This document shows positions 47,344 through 58,227 of a DNA stretch of 64,000 nucleotides, piece by piece. Positions within the stretch are counted from its first letter, which is position 1, and each line of letters begins with the position of its first letter. The notes under the pieces are model-generated. The model saw only the letters and a program-made list of their open reading frames with translations. It was not told where the DNA came from and did not search any database. This stretch comes from Utricularia gibba (taxonomy: Eukaryota; Streptophyta; Magnoliopsida; Lamiales; Lentibulariaceae): the NCBI GenBank assembly GCA_002189035.1, contig NEEC01000002.1, forward strand, positions 2,790,001 through 2,854,000. The letters are read 5' to 3'. The position numbers and the translations under genes are program-made.

Positions 47344-49199
47344 TCAGGAAACGAGTACTGTGACCAATATGAGAAGGATAACGCCCAAAAAGAGTACCAA
47401 GCATGCCTGCAAAGGGAGAAATAGGGGAAACCCAATGATCAGTCATCAATGCCAACACTCGTAGTAGCAGCAGTTTCAATCGAATATGGAGGAAATCAGA
47501 AACAGCAAACACCATGTGACTAGAGGTTAAGGATATAGTGGTGTGTGTGTGTGTATGTGGGGTTCTTGTCTAAAAAACCAGTTATGCGACCTTGTCCTTC
47601 TTTAGATGCAAACAAAATGGATAATTGATATCACGAGACGAAGCAGACTATTGAGTATAAGGTTGAAGAGCATCATTGAAGAGGGAACAGTGGGGTGTGG
47701 TGTGGACAAATAACTCACCAGAGAAGCATTTGATTTCTGGGACTTTGCAGCTTTGACAAGTTGGGAGTTCGCTTCAGAAATTGATGCATGAGTGCGACTT
47801 ACGTTGGATTGAATAGTATCTGTGACAAAATGGTGGTATTGGGTGTCAAGACTTGACATACAGGATGCTGGATTTTACATTCTTAGGAAAAGTTACCGAT
47901 TACGGTTCCTTGCTCATGAACCAATACAGCAAGGTCTTTGAAAATCTCATGAACTTCTCCAATTTGATGCTGTATTTCTTGTATTCCCTCCTCTCTTTCC
48001 TCAATCAGGGCTTCATTGAAAGTAATGTCGTTGTCTAAATGCAAAACCACCTCCCTACAACATGAGGCAGTATCAATAATCGTTAAATAGATTCATCAGT
48101 CGCATACAGCTTCCCAGCTAAAACTCATTCACAAAGCCAAATATACCTTCTAGTTTCCATATCAAGTGCTTGCTGAACTTGGCCATTGTCTCCGATTGCC
48201 TGGATATCACCATCTATGCAGCTGCAGGGATATCATACTTGAAGAATGAGAAAAAAAGGGCGATTCTGATACAATCTGGCAAACGATATGCATCCCGCTG
48301 CTTATATACATTAATAGTTTTTCAAAGCATAATGCCACACATTCTACGGATGGAAGAACAGCAAACTCACTCGGATAGAAGAACAGCTCGTTCCACAACA
48401 GGAATGCAAGCTATTTCCTTCCCGGCAGCAAACCGTTGTAGTTTCTGATATTCGTTCAGAACAGCTTGAAAGTCTTTAGTAAGTTTAGCAGCCTTAATTT
48501 TTTGGCTTGCCTGAAAGAAAAAGGAATCTAACATTACAACAGCACAACATAACTCAACAAGGAGTAAAATACTAATCATGCTCTTTCATATTCCCAAAAC
48601 TGAATAAAATTACACACATTCACATGAATTCTCCTAAAAGAATAAAGCCGCCAGCACCGGGAAGAAAAACATTGGTACCACAAATAGCTTGTAAATAAGT
48701 TGGCACTGGCGACATACACTGAGTTCATCCTGATGGCCTGTTTCACTTGCTTGCTTAAGCTTATCTGAAGTACGCTTAACCAGCTGACGAATATGGACAC
48801 GAGTATCGTTCCTGGATTTTACAAGAACCAGAATATCAATATATTAGTCACAGTCCCAGAAAAACAAAAATAACAATCCCATCAATATCTTTTTCCAAAT
48901 GTTGGAATGTAACCAAGGATTATCGGATTCTATATTGAATATCCATTTTGGTTTAGATTTAAGAACAAATATTCCATCGCGAAAAAAAAAATCTCTAAGA
49001 CAATGAGCACTCACAGTTTATGACGGAACTCGGGCGTGTCCTTGGGTGTACCCAGAGTTTTAAGTAGTCTCTGAAACGTGGAAAGAGCGGTGTTAATCTG
49101 AAACACTCCAGAGGCAATGGCCTGCGTAGTATCCATTGATCCATTCCTTATCCTTCTGGGTTCAATCCTATAACCGGCTTCTAGATCTTGGAAACTCAT
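47344..49199 (-). CDS. Qa-SNARE syntaxin, SYP2 (SYP22/PEP12-type) family
   Basis: Membrane-fusion protein of the prevacuolar/vacuolar pathway by family. Seven exons on the minus strand join in frame: 49199-49015, 48811-48718, 48510-48371, 48221-48147, 48054-47897, 47819-47719 and 47406-47344, giving 271 residues, the SYP2 length. The N-terminus MSFQDLEAG and [20 protein letters not shown] are characteristic of SYP21/22/23. The Habc helices follow (about 20-130). The SNARE motif starts near [15 protein letters not shown] and has the zero-layer Gln in HEQGTVID. The linker [15 protein letters not shown] follows. The last exon encodes a single C-terminal membrane anchor ([20 protein letters not shown]) ending at TGA. 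All introns are GT-AG. The gene looks intact; SYP22 versus SYP21/23 is not decided. A GT microsatellite lies at 47539-47554, inside the last intron. Confidence 0.92.
47539..47554. repeat. GT microsatellite
   Basis: Eight GT units in the last intron of the SNARE gene. Confidence 0.85.
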
Positions 49200-50059
49200 C
49201 GCTCCAACAATTCAAACCAATACACAAACCCCTCTAAAACCATCTAAATTCGGATTCTAAAACAGAAAACAAAATCCGACAGATCACTGTATACACACCT
49301 GAAACAAAGAAATCAAAAGTTCTCTCAGAAATAAAACCTCTGGAGAGAAACTGAGTCCAAGATTGCAGTCAATGGTGGAAGACGGAGAATCCGCAACTCC
49401 AACTACCTGGAGAAGTCAACATAATAACGGCCCGGTCAAAATCGGTCAAATAGCACGTTGGTTGCTGGATTGGATATGTCATTAGTACGAATATGGATAT
49501 GAAAATATGAATATTATAAATTTAAAAGTATATACATTTATTTAAATTTATCATTATTATGTTATTAATAAAAAAATAAAGCCTTATTAAACATTAATAA
49601 TTAATAAATTAGATAAAATATACTTAATTAAAAATTAATCCTAAAATTTTACTTACAATCATTTTTGTAAAAACGATTTAATATTTTTAAATTTTTTTTA
49701 ATAATAATGACATATCGGGACGTACATGTGTATCGAATATATATTCATACACCCAAAGCACAAAACATTGATGCTTTTGTAAATAATTTACCTATAATTA
49801 AAATAATATATTATTCACATCACCATTTAAAAATCAGATTCCAATAAAATTACAACATTAATAAAAATAGTAATTAAATTTTTAAGACGCGCTATTTTTC
49901 TCAGTTTTTGCACAAAAAAAAAAAAAAACATAAAAATAGATTGAATCTGCAAAGAGCAAGCAGTCACAGGAATTGATGAAGCTACAAAGGTGTTTCGCCA
50001 TCTTCAAAAGCCTCCCTTCGAACTCACGCTAGTTTCTTCGACATGGGTTTGCCGGCCCT
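49200..50059. other. Spacer between the SNARE and methyltransferase genes
   Basis: Contains the SNARE promoter and probably a leader intron. The minus strand has TTTGTTTCAG|GTGTGTAT near 49300, which could be part of either splice site. The methyltransferase 3' flank begins about 50 kb. The remainder is AT-rich with a 16-A tract near 49915. No gene is seen. Confidence 0.45.
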
Positions 50060-52234
50060 CTAAGCTTCTGCAGTCCAGTAAGTTTTGGTCGCAAGAAGGA
50101 TCTTTTCCGGGTTAAAGGGACCGGTTTCATGATCAACGATCCTGCTTTCCCATCTCATTCCATCGGTAATGCTCTTCACCTTCACCAACACCTCCACCAT
50201 GTCCCTGAATATGACCACCCCATCGGGCCGTAGGATTCGATCCATCTCGAGTAAAATGAATGTAATGTCACACCTTCAACCAGGAACGAGCTCAGTAAAG
50301 CAGGGAAATGTGGAATGAGATCAGTGATTTTCAGAGACGTACCTGTCCTGGTACATGGTGAATACACCATCCGCGTGAATGAGATCGTATGTTCTTGGAT
50401 AGGTGGAAAAGGCTTCACACCAATCCTGGTATGTGCCGATGAACCCTCGCTCGTATATCAATCCTAGCATTTCCGGGTTCAAATGCGCAGGCACAGTGTT
50501 CATAACCCAAACTGGGAGCTTTGCCAGCGCTGCTGCAAAGCCTCCCAAGTTTGCATTCATGTCCATTATGTTGCGGTATTGACCACGGGGGAGCTGGTTG
50601 ACGAGTTGGGAGTAATATGGAATTCGCTGCTTCCACAGATCATTGTCCTCCTGGAACTTCTCGGCAGTAATGTCGGGGATAGAACCACTGTGGATTCTTG
50701 CCGGAATCTCGAATGCACGAGCGGGCCATTTCTTTAGTGCACCTCCAGCAACCTCACTGTCATTGCTTACTTCTGGCAGCGGTGTTATGCAGGATTCCAG
50801 GTCTTTGTACCTTCAAAGGTAAGGTCTGTTATGTTTTAAACCAGTAACTTAAGGAGAAGAATATGGGCGTACCATCCTGCATCCGATTCGCTAGATTTGC
50901 AGAGAGGTGGTTCAGGGAAAATGTCTTTGATCTTGCGGCACTCCATGTGGTTGATAGGCTTCTGCCAAATTGCAAGGTCACCCTTTTCAACAACTTTTGT
51001 CCAGCAAAGTTGTTTGGCTACAGATTCAATTGAATCCTGCTCTTGTTTTAAATCTTCTCGTGTTCTCTCCCAGCCCTTCCAGTACCTCCTCCACCGGATC
51101 GGAGGTCCAGAGAGTACCCAGTAGCCACCAGGCCGGAAACACGGTCGACTTCGGCAAGATAAAGCCCACCTGCAAGAACCAGACAGAACAGGAATGCTAT
51201 CACAAATGAATCAGATGGTAAAGACAGGACTTTACATTGTCTCACCGTAGTCGAACCAACGAATGAGGCAACGAGAGCAGTGCGCAATATCAAAAGCTCT
51301 AGCTGGATATGGAAGCCTCTGTGATGCCAGAACACCGATCATTGCAGGAACACCTCGCTCGAGAGCAAACCATACCTGTGCTTCATGGGTGTCTCGAGGG
51401 GCAAACGACATAGCTATGACATTTCTCTTCAGCAAGTAAGTCCCCCAACTAGCCACCTAATAAACCAGTAACTCGAGAAGTTCAGGATACATGGGATAAT
51501 CTAGCAAGTAGCGAGAGCAGTGATATCCATGAAGTAAGAATCCTTACACCACAGCCTGTGTCCAGGGCAGTTCGAATAGTTCCATCCGTGAGAGGAATGA
51601 GAGCATTGATTTCGTCGATATAAGCATCAGCTCCATGGGGAAACATGGTGCCACCTCCAGGAAATTTGAAGCGGTCTCCATGAACTTGGATCCAATTTTG
51701 GCCAGCCTTCTCTATACTGAGCTCTTTGTGAGGGATGTTGGCATACCACGCATAATCAGCACTTTCCGGCCACTTAAAAGGCTGTTTATAGTTCGGAGGA
51801 GCTGGAATGAGGCAGCTTAGAAGCTCCTTCTTTTTGGGACAATGCCTTTCTCTGTACTTCAGCATATCACGAGGAAATTTTTTACTTCGACTTGGATGTT
51901 GGCACGGGGTGTATTCACTGTACTTCATATCACAAGCCGGAAATTTTAAAATTTCCTCAGAATTGTTAACCACCAACTGATGGTGGCTCTCAAAATCCAG
52001 CATATCAGACATTGTAGAGGATGCTGATAACGTTTCAAGACTTGGTTTCTTATTCCCAGAGAAAGACTCTTCACAGACAACTTTGGATGCAACTTCTGAT
52101 GGATTGGAATTTATACTCTTCCAAGCCCCAAACATGTAGAACACGATACACAAACCACTCACTCCTAGAATGGAAGTAAGGCGTCTTCTCTTCATATCTG
52201 GAGAATGAAGCTTTGGGGAGCCCTCCTTCCCCAT
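50060..52234 (-). CDS. Probable methyltransferase PMT17/PMT18-like (DUF248), with an apparent 1-nt frameshift
   Basis: Type II Golgi membrane protein of the QUA2-related family implicated in pectin methylation. Exons on the minus strand: 52234-51548, 51456-51246, 51169-50873, 50810-50343 and 50273-50060. The short cytosolic N-terminus is followed by an anchor ([18 protein letters not shown]), then [27 protein letters not shown], the SAM-binding motif [28 protein letters not shown], and the C-terminal half with [33 protein letters not shown] and [12 protein letters not shown]. The third exon is 297 nt where 298 is needed. After AEVDRV the frame slips by one before [12 protein letters not shown] (near 51136-51141). 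With that one base restored in concept, the protein would be 625 residues, a normal length. The conserved CLIPW reads CLIRW. The codon before GKEGSPK is preceded by a splice acceptor of a leader intron, so the ATG at 52234 is preferred over an upstream in-frame Met. It is either an indel error or a damaged allele. Confidence 0.85.
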
Positions 52235-53330
52235 TGAAACCTGCCAACAACAGTCCCAATATATGCTTAAAAAAAAAAAAAGAGCAAGGCGAGCTAGTGG
52301 TAGCAAACCTGCAACAGGATCTACCAATGTTCAATGAAGCAAGTTTAATGAACTTTTTGTGCTCTAGGTATCACTTCTATTAAGGCATTAAACAAAATCA
52401 AACCAAATTAGGTCCAATCAACAGACGAACTAAAAGAGATCTGCAAACCACCTTTTTTGCAACTTAGATCAAGCAGCAAAAAAATCAGATCTTTGCAGAA
52501 TCCAAGGATGGTCCAAACTAGAAACCTGCAGAATAAGGAAAAATGAAGGTTTCTGGGAAAATTGTAGAAGCTACCAAAAAGGGAATCGCCTCTTTCAACT
52601 ATCAGCGGACAAAAAGAGAGACAGCACCATCCCCAGACAAAAACAATTGCTCACATCAGAGAAGATAACTCGTTATGCACAAAGAAAGCAGAATGAAAGT
52701 GTGGGTACCAAAAGAATCGCAAGTTTTTTTCCCCGCATCCTTGACTACACCATACCTCCTCCAACACCACTCTGTCCCCAGAAACCCCACTATTGTACAA
52801 AAACACGACTCCGAAAGTAGCTCCATTGCAAGATTTGGAAATAAGTCAAGAGCAAGAATCTCAGGCAAGAAAATCAACTGATTGTTCACAACTCACCAGT
52901 TTGGCGATAAGGGAGTCTACAAGTGGCCACTTATTGCGGCTTGGCTTTCCCAAACCCAAGGCACTTCACGAGTGAGTGCAGTAGGGAAAGCTGAAGATTC
53001 CGAGGTCCAAATCACCAAATTAAACGCCATAAATGAAAGGAACGGCCCCAGGCTCCTCACCATCTTTTTGAATTATGGGAACACGTTGGGTCGGTGGTCA
53101 CACACAATTATGACAAATTCATCGGATCCTTAATCCCCACTCTACTGTCTTTTCTCTTCCAAAAATGGTAACTCTATATTTATTTATGACGTAATTCGAA
53201 TATGTTATACATTCTCTATACCACTTTCAAAAATTGAGTATTTGAATGTTTTTTCATGTATTTTCAAATGCATTTGAGAAACAAAAGCTGAAAGAGGGAG
53301 TTTGGTTGAGGGTTAATTGTGTTTTAGAAT

Positions 53331-53585
53331 AGTGATAATAAATTGGGACTGTTCCCTGCTATGAATTTTATGAATTGATTCTATATAATTGTATTTACTT
53401 TTTATCTATTCTAAAAATTATATGTGTTTTACTTTATTTAAGTTTATAATATAATTTTATGTTATCTCATAAAATAGTTTTACAATTTCAAATTGATTCT
53501 ATTCACATAATCTTAAAATTGATTATATTCTTCATAATCTTAAGCACACCTTCAAATTATAGAATAGGCTCATTATGTTGTATTT
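53331..53585 (+). repeat. AT-rich dispersed repeat, second family, copy 1
   Basis: Shares ordered blocks with 55735-55950: TTTTTATCTATTCTAAAAAT, then ACAATTTCAAATTGATTCTA and an ATAATnTGAAGCACA-like end. Probably a non-autonomous element; boundaries approximate. Confidence 0.45.
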
Positions 53586-55734
53586 GGTTTGTAAGTTTAA
53601 ATAAATGAGGGATTTAATTAGATTTTTTTAACAAGAATAACTATACATCATTCTTGTGTTAAATATAAATAAACTAAATTCTTTTTATTCAATCAAACAT
53701 ACATCAAATGAAACAAGTCGGTTACAATAGTGCTACTGGGGCAGTGGGGCTTAAAGGTGGTGCAGGTATAGGCATGCTACGTGGGCCGAATTAATAAATT
53801 GGGCCATCCCGGGTTTCTCTTAACCCAATAAATAATTGCCACCCTGGGCCCAGATGTTCGCCCCCAGCCCAGAAGCAATCTTGAAGAGTTGATTTATTTC
53901 AGGATAATTAAGAAGCCCCATGAATCCGTAGGTTACCTTGGCACCTCACATCTGTTCCCGACAAGAGACACCGGGGACCGTGGCAATTGCAACGCTTGCT
54001 GGAAAGCGTACTGGAGCCTAGTACGCTTCCTTTGTCTGAATCTTACTCCTACTCACAATCTCTCAATAATATCACATTTTTCTCTGGATCCACATCATTT
54101 GCATCTGCATTATTATTAGTAGGCGATAACTCTCCGCTGGAGATCGCGGATCCTTTACATGGTCTCACTTTTGGCGCACCCACAACTCACAAAATGCATT
54201 TCGAATGCTTTGGTTTTTCTGGCTCAACAACTCTTCAGGTGCAAAGTTCATTAGAGTTCCTATTAGGAGCGGAGGAAGAAGAAACCTTGAAAAGTGTGCA
54301 AATCACATCGAACTTGATAGATTATGTAAAAAAAGTCTAGTGATCTCTAGATGTATTATAAAAATGTTCACTATCTTTTAAAATTGGATATCACATATAT
54401 AAAAATTTAATATTTAAGAGTGAAAGTATGGATGATTATTTTTCTAAATGACCTAATGATCTCTTAGGATTCAATAATGGATTACATAAAAAATAAGATA
54501 CTTATGAACGCATAAAGAGTCATGACTCTTTGCATTGTCTATTGTAAATCAAACATAAAAAATTAAAAACAATAAAAACATCAATTACATAAAACATAAT
54601 TCTAAAGAATTTCTTGATTCCCTAAGATTCAAGAGACTCTTCGAAACTTTATCTCGATCTCAAAAATCAATTGAATATATACATTTAATTCTAAACTTAA
54701 TGGGCTCAAAACAAAATGAAATAAAACGTGAGCTTGATCCACACACATACACGAGAGGTTTTTGGGATTGATTTTGCACCCCCCCACACACAGTCTTTTG
54801 GGTGTAAGAGCATTTCATAAATCCAATCCAATCTAATAAATTAGAATCCTGCATACATGTGATGTCTAACTCTTTCTCAAGCATATCAAAGCTAATGAGT
54901 TGATATATTATGTAAATTAGTTGAAGAATTCTTTAAATAACAATGTGGAATCTCTACTTCTTTTCGAATACAAGAATTTCCAACATTGTCAAGAATATTA
55001 TTTACATTCCAATCAAATTTCTAGATATTCTAACACAGATTTACTCACATCCCAATGCATTTTGCTCCAAATCATCATCTGCAGAGTCGAGAGTTGGGGT
55101 CCGGTAGCACGAGAGGAGCCCCCAAAGTGACAAGGAAAGGGGCCCCGGTTGGACCGGCAGACCGCATGTCCATTCCAAACGAAAGGTAGCATCTGTGTTT
55201 TCTGCAATTGAAGCTGTTTTGATGCGCTAACAAACCCATCATCCATCGAAATGGTCCACTCCACGGGGGGCGGAGACGTGTGACCACCAGACATGAGTTA
55301 ACTTGGAAAGCCGAGTTGCATGCATTTTTGGACTACTTCCAGACTCGGTATCACGTGGTGACGTTAATAGCAACTGTACCTCACGTGCATTGATTGAGCC
55401 CATTAACCCGTTTTTTAGTCATGCTAAACCACCCCCCCATTCAATCTCAAACCACATATTACTTGCTGCTCCTCCCCTTTTCCATTCAAATTTACACCTA
55501 GAATTGCTGTTATAATGAATGAACAACCTGACTTGTATTCGACTCAATTAAAATCGTTTATTTTTGTTTAAAAAAAAAAAAAAAAATGAATACAAATAAA
55601 ATTTGGACATGCTCTGTATTTTTAATTTTTTTGAATTTATTATGCTTAATTTTTGAAGATTCTAATAGTAAAATCAGAAATTCAAATTATGTGATTAACT
55701 ATAGAAATTATTGAATTTGTTGAATCTATTTTCA

Positions 55735-55950
55735 TAGATTAATTAGAAAATTATAACATTTAATTTTTATCTATTCTAAAAATATATTGATAATATAACA
55801 TTAAATTATACAATAATTTAATATATTAAACTTGGCAATATATATTTTATTTTCTTACAATCTCAAATTGATTTTATTTATATAATGCTAAAACTAATTC
55901 TATTCTATATAATTTGAAGCACAATTTCGAATTGCATAACAAGCCCTCTA
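55735..55950 (+). repeat. AT-rich dispersed repeat, second family, copy 2
   Basis: Direct-orientation partner of 53331-53585, same block order, diverged. Confidence 0.45.
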
Positions 55951-57336
55951 TATTCGATTAATTTACAAAGTAATCATGATCCCATCATTCAAATTGACAC
56001 TGTCGGTTTTTTTTCTCTACAAGATGTGGATATGGGGAGTGACATTTCCATTCTCTTTTTTAGCAAGCTTTTCTATCTCCATACTGTTTTGGTGTGAGTG
56101 TACGGTCCCTTTCTTGGGTAATAATGAAAGCATAACTATTCCAATTATGGCCAGCTCGACATGTAGACGTCTCTAGGCGTGAATGGTGGTGTGCTGTCGC
56201 CCAGTTTTTTTCAAATCCATATCATCATCATCTAGTCTCCTGCATAACTAGGTGACTGAATAAATAAATAGAAAAAAAATGGGGGGAAAAGGACTAATTT
56301 ATTGTGTATAGTGAATGGGAAACCTAATTTATTGTACTTGTGTGAATTAAAGAAATCAAACCTCAACCGCAATTGACGCTTATTTGAAAGCACCACCACA
56401 ATATGGATAACGCAAAAAATAGCCAATATCTACAATATTCAAAATTCGATCAGACCAATTTCTTCTATAAATATAAGAAACTCTGAAAAAGAAAGAGTTG
56501 AACTCTAAGTTTTCTACCCAATATCTTTTCTCCATCTATGTCTAGTGAAAATTATTTTTTTCGGTGACATTCGACAGCTTCATGATTTTTTTTGTTTTCT
56601 TACGGTTTCCACGTAAAAATCTCTGTATCTCTTTATTTCTTTCAATCGCACCACATAGAATAACAGAATCTTAATCGGATACGATACACTCGGCCATACC
56701 CGCAACCCAAAAATCGGTCCCCACCCTAACGTCGATTTTTGACTGCAACAAATTTTAATATAAATTACATAATTCGTATTCATTGAGAAAATCGGTCTAC
56801 AAATTTTGATGTAGCACCCATACTTCATCTCTTAAATTTAATATTTTAGATATTTTTTATTCTTTATTATTCAAAAACTGAACATAATTAGTTTAATAAT
56901 ACTATTCAAAAACTAGACACAATTAGTTGGGGATTCATTTTATTAAATTTTTAAATAATTGAAAACTAATTATACCAATTTTTTCACAAAATCAGGATTA
57001 TTTATGTCAAATTTGTATACACTAAAATGTTGGGATCATTTTTTTAAGCATCGAGAACCGATTTCATCGGTGTACTAAAATACTATGGATCAATTTCATT
57101 ATTATTTTAAAATAATAGAGATCAATTTCGTAATTTTTACAAATATCAAGAAGCAATAACATCAAATATTCCGATAAAATTCCCTTTGTGGATTAAAAAA
57201 AGCTTTCAATTTCAAGTTAATTTAAATACAATAACTTATTATTGCATAATTATTATCTTATGATAAAATAGTCTTTTTTTCCAAATAAGCGGAAAAATCC
57301 ATTAATATGATATGGCGTACAGCAGTCGTTTATTTT

Positions 57337-58227
57337 CTAAACAAGCAGGCGAAACTGGTCGTACACGATATCAAGCATGTTCGCGTCACCGGCGAAGGAG
57401 TCATGGCGGTGCCCCTCGGCGGCGCTGTTGTCGTGGGGGAGGTCCTCCAGCTCGAGCAAATTCAACCACGTCAACGGCGGCGCGTGAGAATCCTCCTCCC
57501 TCTTCTCCGCCCTACCGCCACCGACACTGCTCGATGTCGTACGGCTCCCATAGCTCTCCGCTCTGGAGAACAACGACGAAACCCTGTACGGCTTCGGCGC
57601 GTACACTATTATCTTCGGACAAGCATCGTTAACAGCATCCCTATTGCCGTCATTCTTTTTCCTTTTCTCGACTCTCGGCCGCATCTTCACCGCGGCGACT
57701 GGAGATTTGCCGAGCTTCTTACACAGATGCGTGTTCCAGTAGTTCTTGATCTCATTGTCAGTTCGACCAGGTAGCCTCCCGGCGATTAGCGACCATCGAT
57801 TTCCCAGAAGACGGTGTAGCCGTACGATCAGATCTTCTTCTTCCTCAGTAATGTTCCTCTCTTAATATCTACCGCCACAAACCACAGAACATGAAAACGT
57901 GCACCGCCAGTTCTGAAACTTCCTTCATGAAAAACAGGATACCTGGTCGGAGATAATTCTTCCACCTGAGGCGGCAGCTCTTGCCGCACCGTGAAAGGCC
58001 TAACATGCAAATACCCATAAATCAAGGGGTCCAAAAGTGAAGATATTTGAATTGTTTTCTTCTGCTGAGTTACCCGCTTTTGTTGGAACAGTCCTCCAGT
58101 CCCCTTCTCCGTGCTGCTGAATGTAACGAAGGAGCAAAGCGTCTTCTTGGGGCGACCAGGCGCCTCTCGTGAGCCCTACTTTGGGGCAGCATGATGACCT
58201 GCCCGTCTTCTTCTTCCTATCTCCCAT
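57337..58227 (-). CDS. R2R3-MYB transcription factor with bHLH-interaction motif, apparent 1-nt frameshift
   Basis: Exons on the minus strand: 58227-58074, 57999-57943 and 57868-57337. R2 is readable with Trp24, Trp44 and Trp64 correctly spaced ([12 protein letters not shown] ... [16 protein letters not shown]). The third exon opens with DIKRG. It then needs one extra nucleotide (near 57854-57857) before [20 protein letters not shown] and [20 protein letters not shown]. The R3 stretch [20 protein letters not shown] fits the [DE]Lx2[RK]x3Lx6Lx3R signature for partnering R/B-type bHLH proteins, so flavonoid or cell-fate MYBs (TT2, MYB5, WER-like) are the nearest relatives. The C-terminus is Arg/Ser-rich, with about 247 residues in all. 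An alternative acceptor (ATTAAG) nine bases on would restore the frame but delete conserved residues. The second intron lies after LRP, not at the usual place before WSLIAG. Confidence 0.78.

Larger units (their letters stand above)
52235..57336. other. Methyltransferase leader/promoter and long spacer
   Basis: 52.24-52.9 kb contains the leader intron and 5' exon region of the methyltransferase gene (not resolved). 53.15-53.75 kb and 55.55-57.3 kb are AT-rich. 53.75-54.34 kb is more GC-balanced, and a 118-codon open stretch (53987-54340, plus strand) starts only with TTG. A 94-codon minus-strand ORF with an ATG (55294-55013) is preceded by two G-boxes (55352-55357 and 55382-55387). Neither ORF is recognised. 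Confidence 0.4.

Noticed and set aside
53987-54340. 118-codon open frame on the plus strand
   Set aside because: It begins with TTG, has no recognisable domain, splice context or promoter, and lies in spacer. Kept only as a remark.
57828-58034. Separate 68-codon ORF containing DIKRG
   Set aside because: It reads through the MYB second intron and shifts. Its useful information (DIKRG at the exon 3 start) is included in the MYB entry.
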